Origin: an uncultured Pedobacter sp.
GTDB taxonomy: Bacteria; Bacteroidota; Bacteroidia; Sphingobacteriales; Sphingobacteriaceae
Reading direction: 5' to 3'
DNA: 18,612 bases
Assembly: GCA_946478755.1 (NCBI GenBank)
Contig: CAMLDJ010000088.1
Location: 1 to 18,612 of the forward strand
Of this stretch, positions 6,247 through 15,846 are shown piece after piece (position 1 is the first letter of the stretch; every line of letters begins with the position of its first letter). Below the pieces are notes generated by a model. That model did not search any database. It saw nothing but the letters and a program-made list of their open reading frames with translations, and had not been told where the DNA came from. A program made the translations under genes and the position numbers.

Positions 6247-6819
6247 TCAACTGTTGTACAAGCGGCTCAACGTTTCGCGGGATACCCCTAAATAAGCTGC
6301 TATAAGGTGTTTGGGAACGATATTGTATAGCTGAGGATACATTTTCAGCAGTTCTTCGTAACGGTGCTTTGCATCGTTAGTCATAAAAGAAAGTAACCTC
6401 TTTTGTGCGGCTACATAACCTTTATTGGTCCGCCAGCGAAAAAAATGTTCTATCTCATGCATCTCCTTGCAAAGTTTCTCTCGGTTTTCGTTAGACAGGC
6501 AAAATACCCTAGCATCAGTAATGCAGTCCATATTGATAGTTGCTCTCGCACCACTATATAAGGCATTATAGTCCGATGCCCACCAGGTTGGCATCGCAAA
6601 CTGAAGAATGAACATTTTCAGGTTATCATTGATATAAAAAGTTTTCAGGCAACCTTCGAGCACAAAATATTCGCAGTTTATCTGATCACCCGCTGTAATA
6701 ATACTTTGACCTTTTTTAAAAGACTGTGGCTCAAAATGCGAAAAGAAATAGTTGAACTGAGTATCCGACAGTGTAATGGTTTTCGCAATATGTTCTTTTA
6801 GAATTTCCTCGGCTTCCAT
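6247..6819 (-). CDS. Crp/Fnr family transcriptional regulator
   Basis: This 190-residue protein has an N-terminal cyclic-nucleotide-binding-type beta barrel (about 15-115; FKKGQSIITAGDQ, YFVLEGCLKTFYIND, ILQFAMPTWW), a long dimer helix and a short C-terminal helix-turn-helix. The HTH reads HLIAAYLGVSRETLSRLYNS. Recognition-helix residues Arg181, Glu182 and Arg186 match the three CRP residues that contact TGTGA half-sites. The glutamate and arginine that bind cAMP in E. coli CRP are not evident, and there is no N-terminal Cys cluster as in FNR, so the signal is unknown. It ends only a few residues after the HTH, typical of Bacteroidota members. It precedes yceI on the same strand; the likely operators lie in between, so it probably controls the downstream cassette. 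Confidence 0.92.
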   Translation of the reverse strand: MEAEEILKEHIAKTITLSDTQFNYFFSHFEPQSFKKGQSIITAGDQINCEYFVLEGCLKTFYINDNLKMFILQFAMPTWWASDYNALYSGARATINMDCITDARVFCLSNENREKLCKEMHEIEHFFRWRTNKGYVAAQKRLLSFMTNDAKHRYEELLKMYPQLYNIVPKHLIAAYLGVSRETLSRLYNS

Positions 6820-6887
6820 TAATCAAAAGTAAACATTGCTCAATAATTATATGTCATGAGGCGAATAAATAGTACCCAGGGACAGAG

Positions 6888-7286
6888 CTAACTCAAATTC
6901 AATTGCCAGGAAATGCCAAATTGATCAGCAACCCAGCCAAACTTCCGGCTAAAGCCATAATTGTTCAGGGGCATCATCACGAAACCATGTTCCCCAAGTC
7001 TGGAAAAAAGCATATCCATTTCTTCCTGATCTTTACATTCCACCCAATTTGAGATTGCTGGTGTAAAATTCCAATCGTGTTTAACGAAGCTATCGCTGCA
7101 AATGAACTCCTTTCCGTTCAGCTCAAAAATCGCCTTCATCACCGAACCTTCATTACCTGGGCCTTGTTTCCCATAACGTTGAATGTCTATGATTTTAGAG
7201 TTGTCGAATAAACTCGTGTAAAAGTTCATCGCTTGTTCAGCATTGTTTTCCTGAAAGGTCAAAAATGTGGTTATCTGAGTTTTCAT
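6888..7286 (-). CDS. VOC family protein, PhnB-like (3-dmu-9_3-mt domain)
   Basis: This 132-residue protein has the paired beta-alpha-beta-beta-beta modules of the vicinal oxygen chelate fold. It starts MKTQITTFLTFQENNAEQAM, then NFYTSLFDNSKI, YGKQGPGNEGSVMKAIFELN, FICSDS and the closing FSRKFGWVADQFGISWQL. These are the marks of the PhnB/'3-demethylubiquinone-9 methyltransferase' group, whose label is historical; most members have no proven reaction. It is cytoplasmic. It follows the DUF4199 gene by 35 bp on the same strand and may share its transcript. Function beyond the fold is unknown. Confidence 0.88.
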   Translation of the reverse strand: MKTQITTFLTFQENNAEQAMNFYTSLFDNSKIIDIQRYGKQGPGNEGSVMKAIFELNGKEFICSDSFVKHDWNFTPAISNWVECKDQEEMDMLFSRLGEHGFVMMPLNNYGFSRKFGWVADQFGISWQLNLS

Positions 7287-7321
7287 ATCTGATGTATTTT
7301 AATCTTCTATTGAATTGGTTT

Positions 7322-7819
7322 TTATTTCTTCTTTAATATTAACCCAGTCACCAGCGACACCACCAGACCAATGGGCAGGACTTCTGAATAAGTAATCAGG
7401 ATTACAAACACCGGATTTTTGTACATCTCCGCAAAGTTTGCCATCTCCAAGGTTTTAGCTGGCAGCTCTGCAGCCGAACATTGTCGTAATACACAGGAAG
7501 TATACACCTGCATGAAATCGGGAACAAACAGGTAATAATAAAAGAGCCAGACCAGCACATATACTGTAGAGGCAATAAAGGCTATCACCGCTCCTACGCT
7601 AAAAGCTTTACCGAATGTCAGCAAGCCATCGGTTTGATTTTTCCGGTAGTTTCTTACGCCAAAAAAAACCAGGGAGAAAATAAGCACCAGCGCAGCATAA
7701 CCAACAAGGTCATTTCCTTTAAAGCCGTCTTCCCTATAGATCATCTGCACCATAGCCACCATATTTATCGCTAGGATGACCCCGATGATCAATCCAAAAA
7801 TCAAAACTGTTCTTTTCAT
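7322..7819 (-). CDS. DUF4199 domain membrane protein
   Basis: From the ATG at 7817-7819 the protein has 165 residues and four membrane segments at about 5-27, 38-56, 72-98 and 136-161. A conserved loop contains FFGVRNYRKNQTDGLLTFGKAF, typical of DUF4199. Function is unknown; such genes recur in Bacteroidota beside membrane-bound LuxR-type regulators, as here. I chose this start because family members begin MK+TVLIFGLI. An in-frame ATG at 7903 would add 28 hydrophilic residues, and the candidate -7 box at 7925-7932 would suit that longer form, so the start is not settled. Inverted repeats between this gene and the LuxR-type gene suggest control by that neighbour. Confidence 0.85.
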   Translation of the reverse strand: MKRTVLIFGLIIGVILAINMVAMVQMIYREDGFKGNDLVGYAALVLIFSLVFFGVRNYRKNQTDGLLTFGKAFSVGAVIAFIASTVYVLVWLFYYYLFVPDFMQVYTSCVLRQCSAAELPAKTLEMANFAEMYKNPVFVILITYSEVLPIGLVVSLVTGLILKKK

Positions 7820-7924
7820 TGCTGTAAGTTTGCTTTCATTTGTGATCAAGCTATCAAATTTCTTTATCCTAGATCCTGGCTTAAAAAATCCAGATTGTTT
7901 CATTGTTTTAATTAATTAACGCTC

Positions 7925-7932
7925 CAAAAGTA
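7925..7932 (-). promoter_or_regulatory. Candidate -7 box TACTTTTG for the DUF4199 gene
   Basis: TACTTTTG on the minus strand matches TAnnTTTG exactly. It lies 22 bp before the upstream candidate start at 7903. The -33 region has no TTTG at normal spacing but overlaps the inverted repeat at 7951-7968, an arrangement seen when an activator replaces the -33 element. Confidence 0.4.
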
Positions 7933-7950
7933 GCAGCAAAAGCAGAATTT

Positions 7951-8003
7951 GTACTCATACTTTAGTACCAAAACGCCTTTTTGATTGAATTTAATACTAA
8001 AGT
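7951..8003. promoter_or_regulatory. Inverted repeats between the LuxR-type and DUF4199 genes (candidate operator)
   Basis: ACTTTAGTA (7959-7967) and TACTAAAGT (7995-8003) are perfect 9-bp inverted arms 27 bp apart. The left copy lies inside a second inverted repeat, GTACT (7951-7955) with AGTAC (7964-7968). The right copy is just downstream of the LuxR-type stop. A shared TACTAAAGT word at two places upstream of the DUF4199 promoter suggests paired protein-binding sites, with the adjacent LuxR-type protein as the natural candidate. Confidence 0.45.
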
Positions 8004-8013
8004 AGGATGCCGA

Positions 8014-8475
8014 CTATTGTATGATTTTCAGCCTTCTTGCTTTTTCCAGGGCTTGCGTTCTGCTTTTCACCTCCAATTTCCCATACAGATTGGAAACATG
8101 GGTTTTTACTGTACTTAATGAAAGGAACAAATGATCGGCAATATCGGCATTGCTGTGCCCTTTGGCTAAAGATTGCAATACTTCATATTCCCGGAGACTG
8201 AGATTTAATTTTGCCAGCTCATCCTGATTGATTGGGAACTGTTCCTGTACTTCCTTTTCAATAACTATCGTCCTGATTTTAGGCTTGACCAATTGCAGGG
8301 CTACCCACACGCCTAATAAGGTAAAGAAAAGAGCTATCATACCAATGTAGATATCTATAGCATTGTCAACGATTAAAAATTTCCATTGCAGCCACTTCAG
8401 CGCTAAAATCAAAACCGCTAAAATCAGTCCGTATACGGCCATATGCTTAAAATCCTTCCATCCTATCCTATTCAT
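8014..8475 (-). CDS. Membrane-anchored LuxR-type helix-turn-helix regulator
   Basis: This 153-residue protein has two N-terminal membrane segments (about 13-35 and 40-63), a short linker and a C-terminal GerE/LuxR HTH domain (about 90-150). The HTH shows LSLREYEVLQSLAKGHSNAD, IADHLFLSLSTVKTHVSNLY and KLEVKSRTQAL; VKTH is in the recognition helix. There is no receiver domain, so the signal is likely sensed at the membrane. The DNA-binding part faces the cytosol. The DUF4199 gene follows on the same strand, and this pairing recurs in Bacteroidota. A candidate -7 box is at 8504-8511, and the divergent DinB-like gene starts 79 bp away. The ligand is unknown. Confidence 0.9.
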   Translation of the reverse strand: MNRIGWKDFKHMAVYGLILAVLILALKWLQWKFLIVDNAIDIYIGMIALFFTLLGVWVALQLVKPKIRTIVIEKEVQEQFPINQDELAKLNLSLREYEVLQSLAKGHSNADIADHLFLSLSTVKTHVSNLYGKLEVKSRTQALEKARRLKIIQ

Positions 8476-8503
8476 TTTCGTTCAGGTATTATTACAAGTC
8501 TCA

Positions 8504-8511
8504 CAAATTTA
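8504..8511 (-). promoter_or_regulatory. Candidate -7 box TAAATTTG for the LuxR-type gene
   Basis: TAAATTTG on the minus strand matches TAnnTTTG and lies 28 bp upstream of the ATG at 8475, a usual distance for a short leader. No convincing -33 TTTG was found at standard spacing. Confidence 0.35.
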
Positions 8512-8554
8512 AACAAATGGTGAATACAATTAATTTTCATACATTCATCTCGTT

Positions 8555-9034
8555 ATGTCAGATTTACTTTATTCGCAATACACTTTGGTCAGGCAGTCCA
8601 GACAGGTCGTTTTTCATTTCCTGGAAACAAATGTTACAGGTGATATTTCTACGCCCCTCTCTGCCTTTAACGACAAAACCATCTCCTATATGTATGTTCA
8701 CATTGCCAACACCTATATCGCCTGGGTGGGCAATTTTGCCCTGAATGGTTCCTTCGCTTACAGGGATCAGGATAAACCCCTGAATCTTCCCCAACTCCAA
8801 AGTCTGTTTGTGCAAGTTGATGAGATCATGGATCGTTTTATAGCTCATTTTTCAGCACATCCAGCACAAGCAGTCAAAGGCTACAAATGGCCTGAAAAAT
8901 ATATTGAAACCGATGCCTACAGTATTTTCACCCACGTTCTAACCCACGAGTTTCACCATAAAGGCCAGGCAATGACCATGGCCAGACTGCTCGGTCACAT
9001 TCCTCCAGATACCGATGTTCTGCGCTTTTCTTAA
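8555..9034 (+). CDS. DinB family protein
   Basis: This 159-residue protein is a four-helix DinB/YfiT-like bundle. The metal triad is visible: His49 (YMYVHIANTY), then His131 and His135 in LTHEFHHKGQAMTM. DinB-type proteins bind a divalent metal, and some are thiol-dependent transferases (bacillithiol or mycothiol S-transferases) or maleylpyruvate isomerases; most are uncharacterised. The PEKYIETDAYSIFTHVLTHE run matches the conserved third helix. It is cytoplasmic. It diverges from the LuxR-type gene and is followed after 115 bp by a VOC gene on the same strand. Fold and metal site are well supported; the reaction is unknown. Confidence 0.9.
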   Translation: MSDLLYSQYTLVRQSRQVVFHFLETNVTGDISTPLSAFNDKTISYMYVHIANTYIAWVGNFALNGSFAYRDQDKPLNLPQLQSLFVQVDEIMDRFIAHFSAHPAQAVKGYKWPEKYIETDAYSIFTHVLTHEFHHKGQAMTMARLLGHIPPDTDVLRFS

Positions 9035-9149
9035 TCCGAATCGTTAATGCAGCTCTAAGATTTATTATTCTATTTTTCCAGTTTTTGAGTGGTAAAGCGC
9101 AATGAATATTTTATATCTTTAACACTAACTATTTAAATCAGATCGTGTT

Positions 9150-9506
9150 ATGGCGCTAAATCAGATTTTGCCCAAAGTATTTTATTCAGACATCAAGGTC
9201 GGCCTGAAATTTTTCGTAGAAGATATGGGCTTTACACTTGGGTATCATGACGACTCACTGTATATTGTCAACCGGGATGCCATCACCTTTCTATTGGTAG
9301 AAAGTGATGAATTTGCAAAAAAAGACCGTCCCGAAATCCGGATAGCGACCGATGATATTGAGGCGGTCTACAAAGAAATTAAATCACGTGCCCCTGAAAT
9401 CCTGCATCCTAATTCCAGTGTCATCACCAATAAGCCCTGGGGTCTTAGAGAATTCGCTACCCTTGATCCGACTACGGTTTGTGTGATCTTTCAACAGCCT
9501 GTCTAA
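9150..9506 (+). CDS. VOC family protein (glyoxalase/bleomycin resistance-like)
   Basis: This 118-residue protein has the vicinal oxygen chelate fold: ALNQILPKVFYSDIKVGLKF, FFVEDMGFTLGYHDDSLYIV, AITFLLVES, PEIRIATDDIEAVYKEIKSR and the closing WGLREFATLDPTTVCVIFQQ. The PWG-REF-xxDP end is the usual second-module signature. Length fits a single two-module chain that dimerises. Metal ligand assignment is not clear: the last-strand Glu is kept (REFATLDP), while a first-module His is not obvious. Possible roles are dioxygenase, isomerase or drug-binding; sequence does not decide. It lies 172 bp before katG, with a strong inverted repeat between them, so co-transcription with katG is unlikely. Confidence 0.85.
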   Translation: MALNQILPKVFYSDIKVGLKFFVEDMGFTLGYHDDSLYIVNRDAITFLLVESDEFAKKDRPEIRIATDDIEAVYKEIKSRAPEILHPNSSVITNKPWGLREFATLDPTTVCVIFQQPV

Positions 9507-9589
9507 CTTCTACATAGGAAAAAAGGCAAAATTCAGAAAGAGCCATCTTCAGCTATCATTATAGATTCTAACTATTTAGCATAGATTTA

Positions 9590-9614
9590 ATTGATTGTGA
9601 TTATAACAATCAAT
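9590..9614. promoter_or_regulatory. Perfect 9-bp inverted repeat upstream of katG (candidate peroxide-responsive operator)
   Basis: ATTGATTGT (9590-9598) and ACAATCAAT (9606-9614) are perfect inverted arms around GATTATA. The central TTGTGATTATAACAA resembles a PerR box (TTATAATnATTATAA) at 11 of 14 defined positions by eye. It lies 65 bp upstream of the katG ATG and just before a near -7 box (TACTTTG, 9630-9636, one base short of TAnnTTTG). Because katG genes are commonly controlled by PerR or OxyR, an operator role is likely; the protein is not identified. Confidence 0.55.
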
Positions 9615-9621
9615 AGCTTAA

Positions 9622-11943
<2,322 letters not shown>

Positions 11944-11953
11944 ATTGTCCGCA

Positions 11954-11988
11954 ATGGGAAAGAACTGGATTTTCCTGGTCTTTCCCAT
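11954..11988 (+). terminator. Hairpin after katG
   Basis: ATGGGAAAGA (11954-11963) and TCTTTCCCAT (11979-11988) form a perfect 10-bp stem with a 15-base loop, starting 10 bp past the katG stop. There is no long T-tract after it, so it may be a 3' stabilising hairpin or a weak terminator. Confidence 0.55.
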
Positions 11989-12049
11989 CAAGTGATCCCA
12001 CGGGGTACACTAAGGTACCTATTAATTTAGCTGACAACTCCTACATTCC

Positions 12050-12613
12050 ATGTCTGAAATTCTAACCATAATAACAGATCGTTTAATAATTAGAGATTTA
12101 AATTGTGATGATTTAAATTTCATTCATTTAATACATTCTACTCCGGAAGTTCAAGCTTATGCCACTCTTGATATTCCAGAATCTATGAGTGAATCAGAAG
12201 ACTATCTTAAAAAATATTTGGAACAACAGAATTATAGCCCTAGAAAGGAATACGGTTTCTGTGTGTTGTTACTTAATCAAGAGTCAATTGGGCTAGTTGG
12301 ACTTAGTAATTGCTTAAGTAAATTTAAAAAGGCTGAACTCTGGTTTAAATTACTTCCAAAATATTGGGATAAAGGGTATACTACGGAAGCTGTGCTTCCT
12401 ATTTTGAAATTCGGTTTTGAGAAATTACTTCTTCATAGAATTGAAGCAGGCGTAGCCACAGAAAATATTGCTTCTATTAAGGTTCTGGAAAAAATTGGAA
12501 TGCAGAAAGAGGGAATACGAAGAAAAATCCTGCCAATAAGAGGAGAATGGAAAGATAACTTTCATTATGCAATTTTAGAGGAGGATTTCATTAAGCGTGA
12601 TGATAAAATTTGA
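12050..12613 (+). CDS. GNAT family N-acetyltransferase (RimJ/RimL-like)
   Basis: This 187-residue acetyl-CoA-dependent transferase starts LTIITDRLIIRDLNCDDLNF, the usual opening of the RimJ/RimL-like (Acetyltransf_3) group. It continues with IGLVGLSNCL, AELWFKLLPKYWDKGYTTEA (acetyl-CoA binding loop region), LHRIEAGVATENIASIKVLE and KIGMQKEGIRRK. The target may be a protein N-terminus, an antibiotic or another amine; sequence does not tell. The DNA is much more AT-rich than katG: one 60-base line (12061-12120) has 12 G/C against 36 in a katG line (10021-10080). It converges with the similarly AT-rich DUF1801 gene. Recent acquisition is possible. Confidence 0.92.
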   Translation: MSEILTIITDRLIIRDLNCDDLNFIHLIHSTPEVQAYATLDIPESMSESEDYLKKYLEQQNYSPRKEYGFCVLLLNQESIGLVGLSNCLSKFKKAELWFKLLPKYWDKGYTTEAVLPILKFGFEKLLLHRIEAGVATENIASIKVLEKIGMQKEGIRRKILPIRGEWKDNFHYAILEEDFIKRDDKI

Positions 12614-12655
12614 ACTATTCAAATTACTTCTATGACAAACTACCCAGAGTAAATA

Positions 12656-13045
12656 TTATGATGTTTTTTTGAAAGTACCATCTAATTTGATCGCTTCTTT
12701 TAATAGCTTTTTTATTGGCTCTTCATCAATCTGCCCCGGAGTCTCATAGATTTTATAGAAAATTTGCTTGTTAGTTCCATGTGACAGAAAGCGGTCATCG
12801 TCCTTTAATTTGTTCCCATACCAAAAACCTAAAAGAACTCCTTTTTTGATCCCTCCCCTTGGGACAGTTGAAGGCCAAATGATACATATGCCTTTATTGC
12901 CATAAAAAAATGGAACATTGTATGATATTTTCTCTTTGCAATATTCAGGAACAGTTTCGATTATGATCTGCCGCAAAACATCGACAATTATTTTTTCGTC
13001 TTCAGGAAGAATAGTAAATAGCTCAGCAAAGTTTGTAATTTTCAT
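12656..13045 (-). CDS. DUF1801 domain protein (YdhG-like fold)
   Basis: This 129-residue cytoplasmic protein shows a DUF1801 pattern: N-terminal helix FAELFTILPEDEKIIVDVLR, then ISYNVPFFYGNKGICIIWPS, RGGIKKGVLLGFWYGNKLKD and the C-terminal helix PIKKLLKEAIKLDG. DUF1801 members are small proteins of unknown function related to frataxin-like YdhG folds. It converges with the GNAT gene, with 42 bp between their stops, and both are AT-rich relative to the neighbourhood. I see no clear promoter in the 59 bp upstream. Function unknown. Confidence 0.82.
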   Translation of the reverse strand: MKITNFAELFTILPEDEKIIVDVLRQIIIETVPEYCKEKISYNVPFFYGNKGICIIWPSTVPRGGIKKGVLLGFWYGNKLKDDDRFLSHGTNKQIFYKIYETPGQIDEEPIKKLLKEAIKLDGTFKKTS

Positions 13046-13104
13046 CGGAATATAGTTTGTTTTTTAAAGGTTATGAAGCTATCATAAGTTTTATTCAAAT
13101 TCAA

Positions 13105-15480
13105 TCAAAGTTCATAAGTGTTTTTACCCTCCTTTAATGGCATAGCTTTTTCATTCCAGATGAATACGCCTGTAAGCCCCTTTGGTAGTTCTATTACCGC
13201 TTGCTTTGTCTTTTCTATCGAGACGCTTATTTCACCTTTTGGTGATGGCATACGGCCCGATACACGGGTCAATTCTCCAAGTTCTGGCTTAACCTGAACG
13301 GTTTGAAAACCGGCAGACAATGGGGTGATACCACAAATGGTTGCCAGAAAATCGTAGTTTGGACTGGCGCTCCAGGCATGGCAATCCGAACGACTGGGGT
13401 CAGGATTTTCAGCAAATGTCGTTAAACCAAGCTTAAGCATATCTCTCCATGGTTGCAGTTCCTTATAATAAAGCCTGCCAAGACCAACCACCTTTAAGGC
13501 CTGATTAAGATAAAACCGATAATAAAATGTAGCCTTAGATAAACCTGCTCCCGAAAGTACTTTTTTCATCAACTCCTGCTGGTTCGCTTCAGGTACCGCA
13601 CCAGACAGCAGAGCCATAATATTGGCATGCTGGCTAAATGTTTTTTTATCGGGCGTATCACCAATTAGTTTACTTGATGGGTCGTAACAATTTGAAAATG
13701 TTCCCTTATTTAGTTCATTTGCCAGCTTCAGACAATTTTCTGCTTTTTCAGTTTGTCCAAAATGGGAATAAAGCCGCGCTGCCTGATGCAGGGTATACGC
13801 ATATTGCAGGGTGATCACGGCTGAATTGCCATCGTTTGCTCCTGGTGGCACCCCCATAGCAGGGAAACCTGTGCTCCAATCTGTAAAGTTCCACCATTTC
13901 ATGGGGCCCAGCATCTTTTTAGAAGGATCGATACGCTCTTTATACCAATTCAGAATGCCATCCACACCGATCAGGTATGGTCTTAAAAACTCATCATCGC
14001 TCCGATGCATCATAAAATCGTGCAACATCGAAATCCAGAAGAGCGAAAAAGTTGGGATAACCTGCAGGCGATTACTTGGATACCTTCCCTGGGTAAGTCC
14101 TTCGGGCACCCTGGAGTTATAAAAATCATTAATGGCTTTTCGCATCAACCTGTCATCGCCACTTACATATAGCGAAATCAAGGCTTGTATTCGTGTATCA
14201 GCCTCATACTGTAGCTGTTCGTAGTAAGGGCAATCATAATATGTCTCTCCGGCACATAACCTGGCAGTTCGCCAACCTGTGTCCCAAATCTCCTTCAATG
14301 ATGTATCGCTGCTCGTAAATGAGGCTTGTTGTTTAAAAGGATATCCGGTATAGATGCTATAAAAATCGTTAACCACCAACGGTTCATCAGTAGTCATTAT
14401 ATCCAACTGCACGTAGCGAAAAGTACGTTGCCACAGCGGTCGGAATAAGCGCCTGGATCGACCATCTGGCTCAAAAATGTCATAATTCCCAATCATCTCC
14501 TTTCCTTCGATCTCGTTTCTGTTGCCCTTTACGCCATTCCTGAACAAGGCCTCGGCATAGGTTATCGTAATTTTTGAGCCCTTTCCCCCACTCACAACAA
14601 GTTCAGGAAAGGCCAGTGTATTTACTCCCTGATCAATTAAAATGCGTACTTTTTTTTGTTTAGGAATTGTCAGGGATTTTTTACCTGTTAAAAAATCACC
14701 ATTTGCTGTTATCCCTTCTACGCGACGCACACGATCAAAACGTTGCAAGGTTTCTTCCATTAGTGGAATGTTCCTTGGCACCATGGTCCAGCGGTTATCG
14801 GTGCCATACCCGAATGGTTCCGGAGAGGCAATTTTTTCTGCCTTTAACCATTTGGAATCATCAAAGCCAGCCTGCTCCCAGTCCCAGGGAAAATCGGCTG
14901 CTTTGACATGGTCTCCGGGTCCTATGACCATATAAGCCTTTAATCTGCTTCCATTGTCGAGTGCACAGGGCGTATATGCTTTATTTGCATACACTTTCCA
15001 ACTGCTGTTGGTATTCACCATTTGCTCCGCTGAGGAATCTCCCTGCAAAACAAAGGCCGTCTGTTCTGAGATCTGGGCAACTGCTGCATGCTCGGCCATA
15101 TTCCAAACCATTGCTGCCAGTATATTGCTGCCTTCTTTTAAGAAAGGAGCAATATCAATCGTTTCATAATACCAGTTGTATACATCGCCCCGGGCGGGGC
15201 CATAACAGACCGGTTTGCCATTTACAAAAAACCTGTACCGGTTATCTGCACTCACATGAACGATAAATCTCCCAGGCTTTTTCTGCACATCGATGTTTTT
15301 TCTAAAATGATAAACGCCATAAGCCTTTTGTGATACATTAGGGCAGGTGATCCATTGGCTGGTCCACCTTTTGCTTATCAGGCTAGGATTAATCGGAATA
15401 TCCTGCGCAAAAGAGCGGATGCCCACCATGACCATCAATAGCCCGATAAGGGTTAAACGTACGGTTGTTTTTGACTTCAT
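13105..15480 (-). CDS. Secreted GH78 alpha-L-rhamnosidase
   Basis: From the ATG at 15478-15480 the protein has 791 residues and a Sec signal peptide (MKSKTTVRLTLIGLLMVMVG, cut likely after SFAQ). The N-terminal beta domains follow (VSADNRYRFFVNGKPVCYGP, typical of GH78), then the (alpha/alpha)6 catalytic barrel. The catalytic stretch DCPYYEQLQYEAD keeps Asp416, Glu421 and Asp428 at the spacing of the acidic residues in characterised GH78 enzymes; FAENPDPSRSDCHAWSASPN (Glu691) is the probable region of the catalytic base. It should release terminal alpha-L-rhamnose by inversion, in the periplasm. The start at 15492 (MINSMKS) is in frame but less typical. A terminator and a higA remnant separate it from the sulfatase gene upstream, so it probably has its own promoter. 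Confidence 0.93.
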   Translation of the reverse strand: MKSKTTVRLTLIGLLMVMVGIRSFAQDIPINPSLISKRWTSQWITCPNVSQKAYGVYHFRKNIDVQKKPGRFIVHVSADNRYRFFVNGKPVCYGPARGDVYNWYYETIDIAPFLKEGSNILAAMVWNMAEHAAVAQISEQTAFVLQGDSSAEQMVNTNSSWKVYANKAYTPCALDNGSRLKAYMVIGPGDHVKAADFPWDWEQAGFDDSKWLKAEKIASPEPFGYGTDNRWTMVPRNIPLMEETLQRFDRVRRVEGITANGDFLTGKKSLTIPKQKKVRILIDQGVNTLAFPELVVSGGKGSKITITYAEALFRNGVKGNRNEIEGKEMIGNYDIFEPDGRSRRLFRPLWQRTFRYVQLDIMTTDEPLVVNDFYSIYTGYPFKQQASFTSSDTSLKEIWDTGWRTARLCAGETYYDCPYYEQLQYEADTRIQALISLYVSGDDRLMRKAINDFYNSRVPEGLTQGRYPSNRLQVIPTFSLFWISMLHDFMMHRSDDEFLRPYLIGVDGILNWYKERIDPSKKMLGPMKWWNFTDWSTGFPAMGVPPGANDGNSAVITLQYAYTLHQAARLYSHFGQTEKAENCLKLANELNKGTFSNCYDPSSKLIGDTPDKKTFSQHANIMALLSGAVPEANQQELMKKVLSGAGLSKATFYYRFYLNQALKVVGLGRLYYKELQPWRDMLKLGLTTFAENPDPSRSDCHAWSASPNYDFLATICGITPLSAGFQTVQVKPELGELTRVSGRMPSPKGEISVSIEKTKQAVIELPKGLTGVFIWNEKAMPLKEGKNTYEL

Positions 15481-15586
15481 GCTGTTGATCATATCTTATG
15501 TAGATGGTTTTAGTGGTATCCTTCGTTTTAAATATCGATGGTGTTTCGCATACGTTATCGAACTTATTCCATTAAAATTAACAATT

Positions 15587-15613
15587 AAGCCCCGAGAAAT
15601 CGAGGCTTTTTTT
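15587..15613 (+). terminator. Hairpin with T-tract upstream of the rhamnosidase gene
   Basis: AAGCCCCG (15587-15594) pairs with CGAGGCTT (15601-15608) with one mismatch, and TTTTTTT follows on the plus strand. On the minus strand the same stem is preceded by the A-run and followed by TTAATTG, so it can serve transcripts from the sulfatase/higA-remnant side too. No plus-strand gene ends just upstream, so its natural client is probably the minus-strand unit. Confidence 0.65.
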
Positions 15614-15674
15614 ATTAATAGAATTATTATTTATAATTAGTTATCTAAGGATAGCCACTAATTGATCTTTTGTG

Positions 15675-15839
15675 CTAATAGGCTTGGATCAATACTTCGG
15701 CAGGTATATGGAGTAGATCAGTTAATTTACGGATCATAGAAAGACTTAACTTTCTTTTTCCCAATAAAACCTCAGACTTTCTTGAGCGCGTACCCAACAA
15801 GTCACTCAATTCGTTTTCAGATAAGTTCTTCTCATTCAA
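15675..15839 (-). pseudogene. Truncated higA-like antitoxin gene (C-terminal HTH remnant)
   Basis: A 54-codon frame, preceded at once by an in-frame TAA at 15840-15842, encodes the C-terminal part of a HigA-type XRE antitoxin. It reads NLSENELSDLLGTRSRKSEV, then LLGKRKLSLSMIRKLTDLLHI and PAEVLIQAY, matching the family's SRxSEvLnxKRxLslxMIRxLhxxLxIPxEvLI run. The N-terminal half, and any higB toxin, are missing. The frame has no ATG start; TTG at its first codon is the only possible one. It begins 7 bp after the sulfatase stop and ends 62 bp before the terminator. Deletion of the 5' part when the sulfatase-side DNA arrived or was rearranged is the likely history. Confidence 0.75.
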
Positions 15840-15846
15840 TTAATGG

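Noticed and set aside
6824..6831. TACTTTTG on the minus strand as the promoter of the Crp/Fnr gene
   Set aside because: It lies only 4 bp before the ATG, so the transcript would start inside the coding region; probably a chance match.
12004..12019. GGTAC...GTACC inverted repeat before the GNAT gene
   Set aside because: Only 5-bp arms with no further symmetry or link to a -7 box; too weak to claim.
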